DNA of 7,288 nucleotides from Sulfitobacter sp. (GTDB taxonomy: Bacteria > Pseudomonadota > Alphaproteobacteria > Rhodobacterales > Rhodobacteraceae): positions 1-7,288 of the forward strand of contig JAGXHD010000244.1 in NCBI GenBank assembly GCA_024636395.1. The letters are read 5' to 3'. The notes below the pieces were generated by a model. The model saw only the letters and a list, made by a program, of their open reading frames with translations. It did not search any database and was not told the origin of the DNA. A program made the position numbers and the translations under genes. This document shows, in pieces, positions 1 to 5,135 of this stretch (positions within the stretch are counted from its first letter, which is position 1; the number at the start of each line of letters is the position of its first letter).

Positions 1-9
1 AGGTTCAGC

Positions 10-903
10 ATGTCGAATAACAATGATCGCAAGCGGGGCCTCGGCCGTGGACTGTCTGCGCTTATGGCGGATGTGAACGAGACGGAAAGCGCCGCCGCGA
101 AGGGGCCAGCTGCCGCTGATCAGCTTGTACCCATAGAGCGGATTTCGCCGAACCCCGACCAGCCGCGTAAGCAGTTCAATCAAGGTGATCTGGATGACCT
201 TGCGGCGTCGATCCGGGAGAAGGGGGTTCTTCAGCCTTTGATCGTGCGGGTGCGGGGCGATGGAAATTATGAAATTGTTGCGGGTGAGCGGCGTTGGCGT
301 GCGGCACAACAGGCACAGCTTCACGCGCTACCCGTGATCGTGCGTGCCTTTACGGATATCGAAGTCCTCGAAGTAGCGATTATCGAAAATATCCAGCGGG
401 CCGATTTGAATCCTGCCGAGGAAGCTGCGGGATATAAGCAGCTGATGGATAAATTTGGACATACCCAAGAAAAGATGGCGGAGGCGTTGGGCAAGAGCCG
501 GAGCCATATCGCAAACCTGCTGCGTTTGCTGAATCTTCCGGCGCCTGTTCTGGAATTGCTGCGCGAAGGTCAACTTAGCGCCGGTCACGCGCGTGCTCTG
601 ATCCCCGCGCAGGACCCACTGAAGTTGGCTCAGCAGATCATCAAGGGTGGGCTTTCTGTCCGGGCGACTGAAGCGTTGGTCAAGAATGAGCTGTCTGGTG
701 GCGCAAAAGGAAAGCCGACCGGTTCGGACACCGAGATGGAGAAAGACGCAGATACCAAAGCCCTGGAGGGCGATCTTTCGGCAAGCCTTGGGATGAAAGT
801 ATCGCTGTCTCACAAGTCGGGACAGGAGTCCGGGCAATTGACCGTGCAATATACCTCTCTGGATCAGCTTGACGAGTTGTGCCGCATCCTTGGCGGTGTC
901 TAA
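10..903 (+). CDS. parB: Chromosome-partitioning protein ParB
   Basis: ParB binds parS sites near the origin, hydrolyses CTP and slides as a DNA clamp to form the segregation complex moved by ParA. The 297-residue product has the usual family length. Visible in order: an N-terminal ParA-contact motif (GLGRGLSALM, residues 10-19), an N-terminal CTP-binding domain starting near residue 39 (LVPIERISPNPDQPRKQF), the CTPase arginine box GERRWRA at 92-98, the ENIQR motif at 126-130, a helix-turn-helix at about 152-172 (TQEKMAEALGKSRSHIANLL), and a C-terminal dimerisation segment at about 255-295 after a polar linker. The ATG at 10 follows a weak AGG at 1-3. parA is presumably just upstream, outside the window (inference). 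Its TAA overlaps the hemW stop on the other strand. All motifs are intact; the identification is firm from family knowledge. Confidence 0.97.
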   Translation: MSNNNDRKRGLGRGLSALMADVNETESAAAKGPAAADQLVPIERISPNPDQPRKQFNQGDLDDLAASIREKGVLQPLIVRVRGDGNYEIVAGERRWRAAQQAQLHALPVIVRAFTDIEVLEVAIIENIQRADLNPAEEAAGYKQLMDKFGHTQEKMAEALGKSRSHIANLLRLLNLPAPVLELLREGQLSAGHARALIPAQDPLKLAQQIIKGGLSVRATEALVKNELSGGAKGKPTGSDTEMEKDADTKALEGDLSASLGMKVSLSHKSGQESGQLTVQYTSLDQLDELCRILGGV

Positions 904-2057
904 TCTGGCAGAAGCGCTCCGATCACCGAGTTCAAAACCCTAAACCCTTGATCTGTAACGACTAATCTGCCTTTTGAGACTTCGATCATGCCGATATCGC
1001 TGAGATGTTCCACTGCGCTGCTATCCAGCTGTTTTTGCGCAAGTTTTGCGTAGCGCGCGGTGTCAATCCCGTCCCTTAGTCTTAGCCCCATGAGAAGAAA
1101 TTCCGTTGTCTCGTCTTGGGGGCTGAGCGCTTCCCGGGATTGCTCGGCTGCATCAAGTTCAACAGCATCAAGCCAGCGTTTGGGATTACTATAGCAGACC
1201 GTCGCAGCACGATGGCCGTTTGTCGTGAGGCGGCCGTGCGCGCCGGGACCGATCCCGAGATAATCGCCATAACGCCAGTAGATCAGGTTATGGCGTGACT
1301 GCGCCGAGTCGCGGGCATGGTTCGATACCTCATAAGCGGGCATTCCCGCTGCGGCACAGACGCTTTGCGTGAGGTCGAACATGTCTGCGCCTAAGTCCTC
1401 GTCGGGCAGGCCGCGCAATTTCCCAAGCGCATAACGATCCCCGAACGCAGTCCCATCCTCGACCGTCAGCTGGTAGAGAGAAAGATGATCAATCGATAGG
1501 TTTAGAGCCTGTTTCAGCTCTGCTCCCCAATCCGCAAGCGTTTGATCCTGCCGGGCATAGATGAGATCGAAGCTCACCCGCTCGAAGGTATTGCGTGCGA
1601 TGTCGAACGCTGCGAGCGCTTCGGAGACCGTATGAATGCGGCCAAGCCGCTTGAGGTCCGCATCGTTGAGCGCCTGGATGCCCATAGAAATTCGCGAGAT
1701 GCCGCCATCGCGGTACGCTTGGAACCGCCCTGCCTCGACCGAACCGGGATTTGCCTCCAGCGTAATTTCCAGATCGTTTGCGGTTGGCCAGAGCCGCTTG
1801 ATCTCTTCGATGACCGCCGCAACTGTATCGGGGTTCATCAAGCTCGGTGTGCCGCCCCCGAAGAATACGGACGTGACCGTCCGGCCCGCCGTCTCGCCGG
1901 CATAACGCTTCAGCTCCGACACATACGCGCGTTTCCAAGCTGCCTGATCAATGCTGCGCGACACGTGGCTGTTGAAATCACAATAGGGGCATTTCGCCTC
2001 GCAGAACGGCCAATGGATATAGATGCCGAAGCCGCCATTCTGCCAGTCTTCAGTCAA
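900..2057 (-). CDS. hemW: Radical SAM heme chaperone HemW (HemN-like)
   Basis: The 385-residue product is a radical-SAM-family protein with the iron-sulfur motif CEAKCPYC at residues 19-26 (Cys19, Cys23, Cys26). Phe28 stands where true coproporphyrinogen dehydrogenase HemN has a fourth Cys, which points to HemW, a heme-binding chaperone for respiratory proteins, rather than HemN; many databases still call this family a coproporphyrinogen III oxidase. Further support comes from the SAM-associated GGGTPS at 67-72, the HemW-type HNLIYW at 256-261 and GIGPGAHG at 268-275. The start is a TTG at 2057-2055; no in-frame ATG or GTG lies just upstream and the protein matches the family from the first residues (IYIHWPFC). 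This start overlaps the last 8 nt of rdgB, including its stop, so translation is probably coupled. It is the last gene of the rph-rdgB-hemW operon, and its TAG overlaps the parB stop. Substrate and partners are not shown by sequence. Confidence 0.94.
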   Translation of the reverse strand: MTEDWQNGGFGIYIHWPFCEAKCPYCDFNSHVSRSIDQAAWKRAYVSELKRYAGETAGRTVTSVFFGGGTPSLMNPDTVAAVIEEIKRLWPTANDLEITLEANPGSVEAGRFQAYRDGGISRISMGIQALNDADLKRLGRIHTVSEALAAFDIARNTFERVSFDLIYARQDQTLADWGAELKQALNLSIDHLSLYQLTVEDGTAFGDRYALGKLRGLPDEDLGADMFDLTQSVCAAAGMPAYEVSNHARDSAQSRHNLIYWRYGDYLGIGPGAHGRLTTNGHRAATVCYSNPKRWLDAVELDAAEQSREALSPQDETTEFLLMGLRLRDGIDTARYAKLAQKQLDSSAVEHLSDIGMIEVSKGRLVVTDQGFRVLNSVIGALLPD

Positions 2058-2661
2058 AGCATTTCGCCAATAGCTTGGTGAAGGCGTCAGCGCGGTGACT
2101 TATGGCATTCTTCTCCCCGTGGGTCATTTCAGCGAAGGTACGGGTTTCGCCCAAAGGCTGGAAGATGGGATCATAGCCATGACCGGCCTTGCCGCGCATC
2201 GGCCAGACGAAGGTGCCGTCCACAAATCCCTCGACCACCTCATCGTGCCCGTCGGGCCAGGCGAGGACCAGTGTTGCGCAAAACCGCGCGGCGCGCGGGT
2301 GCGGTGCGTTGGCCTTCTCGAGAAGGTCATGGGTTTTCTCCATCGCCATGATGAAATCACGGCCATTTGGCGTCTCGGCCCAATCAGCGGTATAGACGCC
2401 GGGCGCATTATCGAGCGCGGCAACTTGAATTCCGCTGTCATCGGCCAGGGCGGGCAGGCCGGTCGCCTTCACCGCCGCGTGCGCCTTGATCCGGGCATTG
2501 CCGATGAATGTGTCCTCGGTTTCATCAGGTTCCCCGAGACCCATTTCAGCAGCTCCGACCACCGTGACCCCCAAGGGACCAAAAAGCTCCCGCATTTCCT
2601 CCAGCTTGCCCGCGTTGTGCGTGGCAATCAGGATCCGGTCGCCCTCGAATCTGCGGCTCAT
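2050..2661 (-). CDS. rdgB: XTP/dITP pyrophosphatase (non-canonical purine NTPase) RdgB
   Basis: This cytosolic enzyme of the HAM1/RdgB family hydrolyses ITP, dITP and XTP to the monophosphate plus pyrophosphate, keeping deaminated purines out of DNA and RNA. The 203-residue length is normal. Motifs seen: ATHNAGKL at 13-20 (nucleotide-binding N-x-x-K), the EDTFIGNA segment at 49-56, catalytic/metal DDSG at 74-77, GHGYDPIF at 160-167 and SHR at 188-190. The ATG at 2661-2659 overlaps the rph TGA in an ATGA arrangement, so translation is likely coupled to rph and no strong separate ribosome-binding site is needed. Its own TGA lies inside the start region of hemW. Nothing is missing or broken. Rph/RdgB adjacency is common in bacteria, which supports the call. 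Confidence 0.96.
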   Translation of the reverse strand: MSRRFEGDRILIATHNAGKLEEMRELFGPLGVTVVGAAEMGLGEPDETEDTFIGNARIKAHAAVKATGLPALADDSGIQVAALDNAPGVYTADWAETPNGRDFIMAMEKTHDLLEKANAPHPRAARFCATLVLAWPDGHDEVVEGFVDGTFVWPMRGKAGHGYDPIFQPLGETRTFAEMTHGEKNAISHRADAFTKLLAKCFD

Positions 2662-3371
2662 GCGCAGGCGGTCCGCTGGATCGCGGTCAGTTCGGCGATA
2701 CCCTTTTCCGCGAGATCGAGAAGCTCGTTCATTTGCGCGCGCGAGTAGGTGGAGCCTTCGGCGCTCATCTGCGTCTCAATCATCTGACCGCTCTCGGTCA
2801 TGATAAAATTACCGTCGACACCGGCTTCAGAATCCTCGGGGTAATCCAGATCCAGCACAGGCTGACCCGCGTAAATGCCACAGCTGATCGCGGCGACTGG
2901 ATCGAGCATCGGATCGGAAATCACATCACCCGCTTTCATCAGCTTGTTTACGGCAAGGCGGAGCGCGATCCAGCCGCCGGTGATCGAGGCGCAACGCGTG
3001 CCGCCATCAGCCTGAAGCACATCGCAATCGATTGTGATCTGACGCTCGCCAAGTGCGACACGGTCGACGCCCGCGCGCAAGCTGCGCCCTATCAGGCGCT
3101 GAATTTCCACGGTACGCCCGCCTTGCTTGCCGGATGTCGCCTCGCGCCGCATCCGCGTATTCGTCGCGCGGGGCAGCATGCCGTATTCGGCGGTGACCCA
3201 GCCAAGCCCGGAGCCTTTGATGAACGGTGGCACGCGCGGCTCGATGGAGGCGGTACACAGCACATGGGTATCGCCCATCTTGATCAGCGCGGAGCCTTCT
3301 GCGTGCTTGGTAAAGCCGATTTCAACGGAGACGTCGCGCATTTGGTCGAGTTTACGGCCTGAAGGGCGCAT
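2658..3371 (-). CDS. rph: Ribonuclease PH
   Basis: RNase PH is a phosphate-dependent 3'-5' exoribonuclease that trims the 3' ends of tRNA precursors; it works as a hexameric ring. The 237-residue product is full length and starts MRPSGRKLDQMR, the typical N-terminus. Visible motifs: the phosphate-binding region GGRTVEIQRLIGRSLRA at 84-100, GERQITIDCDVLQADGG at 108-124 followed by TRCASITG at 125-132 (Arg126 is the expected phosphate contact), and the metal-site pattern PEDSEAGVDGNFIMT at 178-192 with Asp180 and Asp186. The ATG at 3371-3369 is preceded by a clear AAGGA (3383-3379) at 7 nt spacing. It is the first gene of the minus-strand operon and is divergent from hrcA. Unlike the frameshifted rph of E. 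coli K-12, this one is intact to its TGA. Confidence 0.97.
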   Translation of the reverse strand: MRPSGRKLDQMRDVSVEIGFTKHAEGSALIKMGDTHVLCTASIEPRVPPFIKGSGLGWVTAEYGMLPRATNTRMRREATSGKQGGRTVEIQRLIGRSLRAGVDRVALGERQITIDCDVLQADGGTRCASITGGWIALRLAVNKLMKAGDVISDPMLDPVAAISCGIYAGQPVLDLDYPEDSEAGVDGNFIMTESGQMIETQMSAEGSTYSRAQMNELLDLAEKGIAELTAIQRTACA

Positions 3372-3378
3372 GGGATAT

Positions 3379-3383
3379 TCCTT
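3379..3383 (-). promoter_or_regulatory. Ribosome binding site of rph
   Basis: On the minus strand AAGGA lies 7 nt before the rph ATG. It is the clearest Shine-Dalgarno sequence in the minus-strand operon and fixes the rph start at 3371. rdgB and hemW downstream lack comparable sites and rely on overlaps. Confidence 0.75.
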
Positions 3384-3401
3384 TTAGTTGATTTAGGCAT
3401 C

Positions 3402-3431
3402 TCGATACCTCCCCGTCCCTTGCAGATGCAA
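3402..3431 (-). promoter_or_regulatory. Possible promoter of the rph-rdgB-hemW operon
   Basis: Reading the minus strand, TTGCAT (3431-3426) and TATCGA (3407-3402) are separated by 18 nt, which would start transcription near 3395 and give a leader of roughly 24 nt before the rph ATG. Each hexamer matches only 3 of 6 positions of the sigma-70 consensus, so this is a weak suggestion. The operon must have a promoter in or near this gap because hrcA diverges from it. Confidence 0.3.
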
Positions 3432-3450
3432 CCCCCGCACCCCTATTGTG
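3417..3450 (+). promoter_or_regulatory. Probable hrcA-grpE promoter (heat-shock-like or sigma-70)
   Basis: The sequence CCCTTGCAG at 3417-3425 and CCCCTATTG at 3440-3448 resemble the -35 CTTG and the C-rich -10 of RpoH (sigma-32) promoters. The alphaproteobacterial form I recall is CTTG, 17-18 nt, CYTAT; here CTTG and CCTAT are 19 nt apart, slightly long. The same bases also read as a sigma-70 promoter, TTGCAG (3420-3425), 18 nt, TATTGT (3444-3449), with 3/6 and 4/6 matches. Either reading puts transcription start within a few bases of the ATG at 3456. No CIRCE inverted repeat is present. Confidence 0.5.
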
Positions 3451-3455
3451 ACAGT

Positions 3456-4520
3456 ATGACAGACACATCGGGCCTTCTGCAGGAAATGAACGAGCGGTCG
3501 CGCGAGGTGTTTCGCCGCGTGGTCGAAGGTTATCTTGCGAATGGTGATCCGGTCGGCTCGCGAACGCTGACACGAGATTTCTCCGAGAAGGTAAGCGCGG
3601 CGACGATCCGCAACGTGATGCAGGATCTGGAATATCTGGGCCTGCTGGATAGTCCGCATGCGAGTGCGGGCCGGGTGCCGACCCAGCTTGGCCTGCGGAT
3701 GTTCGTCGATGGACTGCTCGAGGTCGGAAATCCGGACGATGGTGACCGCGCACAAATCGATGCGACCATGGGGCGCAACGAAGATGATGTAACCGAAATG
3801 CTCGACCGCCTCGGCACGGCGCTGTCCGGTGTGACGCAGGGCGCATCGCTGGTGCTTGCGCCAAAGCATGAGGCGCCGATCAAGCATATTGAATTCGTAT
3901 CGCTATCGCATGATCGCGCCTTGGCGGTTTTGGTGTTTTCCGATGGTCATGTCGAAAACCGACTATTCGCGCCACCACCCGGCCAAACGCCGAGTTCCAT
4001 GCGCGAGGCTGCAAATTTTCTGAATTCGCTGGTCGAGGGCAAAACCCTCAGCGAGTTGCAACGCACCATCAAGACGGAAATGAAAAAGCGCCGTCAGGAG
4101 ATCGACACGCTTGCGGCGGAATTGGTGACCAGCGGACTGGTAATCTGGGAAAGTGGGGAAGGGCATCCCGAGCGGCTGATTGTGCGCGGCCGCGCGAATC
4201 TTCTCACCGGCAGCGGCGAGGCGCAGGATCTGGAGAAAGTGCGCAGTCTGTTCGATGACCTCGAGCGCAAGCGCGACATTGCGGATTTCCTCGAATTGGC
4301 CGAGGACGGCGACGGTGTGCGCATTTTTATCGGCTCCGAGAACAAACTTTTCTCACTTTCGGGTTCCTCTTTGGTGGTTTCCCCATATATGAACTCTGAT
4401 CGTAAGATCATTGGTGCTGTGGGCGTGATAGGCCCGACGCGCCTGAACTATGGACGTATCGTGCCGATTGTGAATTACACGGCGCAACTGGTTGGGAAGC
4501 TGATTTCCGACCGGAGTTAG
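3456..4520 (+). CDS. hrcA: Heat-inducible transcription repressor HrcA
   Basis: HrcA represses chaperonin operons by binding CIRCE operators; its active folding is known to depend on GroEL. From the ATG at 3456 the product has 354 residues, the normal length. The N-terminal winged helix is at about 8-90 and contains the family signature SAATIRNVMQDLEYLGLL (47-64) and ASAGRVPT (69-76). A long GAF-like and dimerisation region follows, ending with the conserved style GAVGVIGPTRLNYGRIVPIV near the C-terminus. Two upstream in-frame starts exist (TTG 3420, ATG 3426) but would add a 12- or 10-residue tail unlike the family and would overlap the apparent promoter; I therefore choose 3456. No Shine-Dalgarno precedes 3456, consistent with a leaderless message (inference). 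It is followed 9 nt later by grpE, so the two form an operon. Confidence 0.95.
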   Translation: MTDTSGLLQEMNERSREVFRRVVEGYLANGDPVGSRTLTRDFSEKVSAATIRNVMQDLEYLGLLDSPHASAGRVPTQLGLRMFVDGLLEVGNPDDGDRAQIDATMGRNEDDVTEMLDRLGTALSGVTQGASLVLAPKHEAPIKHIEFVSLSHDRALAVLVFSDGHVENRLFAPPPGQTPSSMREAANFLNSLVEGKTLSELQRTIKTEMKKRRQEIDTLAAELVTSGLVIWESGEGHPERLIVRGRANLLTGSGEAQDLEKVRSLFDDLERKRDIADFLELAEDGDGVRIFIGSENKLFSLSGSSLVVSPYMNSDRKIIGAVGVIGPTRLNYGRIVPIVNYTAQLVGKLISDRS

Positions 4521-4526
4521 AGGTGG
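4519..4526 (+). promoter_or_regulatory. Ribosome binding site of grpE
   Basis: AGAGGTGG overlaps the last two bases of the hrcA stop codon and lies just before the grpE ATG. It is a good match to the 16S anti-Shine-Dalgarno complement (GAGGTG core), and contrasts with the absence of any such site before hrcA. Confidence 0.7.
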
Positions 4527-4529
4527 AAC

Positions 4530-5084
4530 ATGGCAGACCCGAACGACTTTTTGGACGATCCCGAAGCGGCAGAGGCAGAGGCCTACGCCAGCGAGATGGA
4601 AGAGATTGACGAGGACGAACTGGCTCTCGAAGAGATAATTCAGGAGCGAGACCAGTATAAAGACCGCTTTATGCGCGCCCTCGCGGACGCAGAGAATGCC
4701 CGCAAGCGCTCCGAGAAGGACCGCCGCGAAGCCGAGAACTACGGCGGTTCCAAGCTGGCCCGTGATATGCTCTCGGTGCATGATAACATGAAGCGCGCAC
4801 TCGAGGCCGCGACCGAGGAACAGCGCACGATTTCCGGGCCCGTGTTGGAGGGGATCGAGCTGACGATGCGGGAGCTGATTTCGGTTTTCAAAAACCACGG
4901 TATCACGCCGATCGCGCCGCAGGTTGGCGACCGGTTTGATCCCAAGCTGCATCAGGCGATGTTCGAGGCGCCGGTGCCGGACACCAAAGCGGGCGAGATC
5001 ATTCAGGTCGCAGCCGAAGGTTTCATGCTGCACGATCGTTTGCTCCGGCCCGCACAGGTCGGTGTGTCGTCTACACCGGGTTAA
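4530..5084 (+). CDS. grpE: Nucleotide exchange factor GrpE (DnaK cochaperone)
   Basis: GrpE is a cytosolic homodimer that releases ADP from DnaK and thus drives the Hsp70 cycle; its long helices also act as a thermosensor in studied homologues. The 184-residue product has a very acidic N-terminal arm (1-38), a long charged coiled-coil helix (about 38-92, with DQYKDRFMRALADAENARKR), a helical-bundle segment, and the C-terminal beta domain with VGDRFDPKLHQAM at 132-144 and AEGFMLHDRLLRPAQVGV at 162-179, which is the family signature. It lies 9 nt after hrcA and is presumably cotranscribed with it. dnaK and dnaJ are not in the window. An inverted repeat that could end the transcript follows at 5107-5133. 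Confidence 0.97.
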   Translation: MADPNDFLDDPEAAEAEAYASEMEEIDEDELALEEIIQERDQYKDRFMRALADAENARKRSEKDRREAENYGGSKLARDMLSVHDNMKRALEAATEEQRTISGPVLEGIELTMRELISVFKNHGITPIAPQVGDRFDPKLHQAMFEAPVPDTKAGEIIQVAAEGFMLHDRLLRPAQVGVSSTPG

Positions 5085-5086
5085 GC

Positions 5087-5104
5087 TATACGCAACAGCG
5101 TATA
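5087..5104. repeat. Perfect short inverted repeat between grpE and mutS
   Basis: TATACGC (5087-5093) and GCGTATA (5098-5104) form a perfect 7 bp stem with a 4 nt loop (AACA on the plus strand). It sits 2 nt after the grpE stop, and on the minus strand it lies just beyond the mutS stop. It has no T-run beside it, so it may be an RNA-stabilising hairpin or an accessory part of a bidirectional terminator; function is inference. Confidence 0.55.
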
Positions 5105-5106
5105 AT

Positions 5107-5135
5107 GGAGGCGGTCAGGATTTGGCCGCCTCTTT
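5107..5135 (+). terminator. Probable terminator of hrcA-grpE
   Basis: GAGGCGG (5108-5114) pairs perfectly with CCGCCTC (5126-5132). In RNA the stem extends inward by U5115-G5125 and C5116-G5124 and outward by a G-U pair (5107/5133), giving about 10 bp around a 7 nt loop. It is followed by a short T-rich stretch (TTTCAGTTT), weaker than a classic U-tract. The 3' half lies inside the mutS coding sequence, so the last codons of mutS double as terminator arm. On the minus strand the stem is followed by no U-tract. Confidence 0.55.

Noticed and set aside
2095..2748. A 217-codon open frame on the plus strand opposite rdgB and the end of rph
   Set aside because: It lies entirely antisense to two genes with intact, recognisable catalytic motifs. 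Its translation shows no familiar domain, and long antisense frames are expected in GC-rich coding DNA.
2733..3362. A 209-codon open frame on the plus strand opposite rph
   Set aside because: It is antisense to almost the whole of rph, has no recognisable motif and no ribosome-binding site that stands out; it is explained by codon bias of the real gene.
3420..3455. An upstream extension of hrcA from TTG 3420 or ATG 3426
   Set aside because: The added residues (MQMQPPHPYCDS) do not look like the HrcA N-terminus, no Shine-Dalgarno precedes them, and they cover the apparent promoter.
3352..3887. Two 164-170 codon frames on the minus strand opposite the start of hrcA
   Set aside because: They overlap the hrcA winged-helix domain and the promoter region, overlap each other in different frames, and have Arg/His/Pro-rich compositions typical of shadow frames.
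4353..5033. A 226-codon open frame on the minus strand opposite the end of hrcA and grpE
   Set aside because: It spans the hrcA/grpE junction in antisense. It contains a hydrophobic stretch, but the opposite strand carries clear HrcA and GrpE signatures, so it is a shadow.
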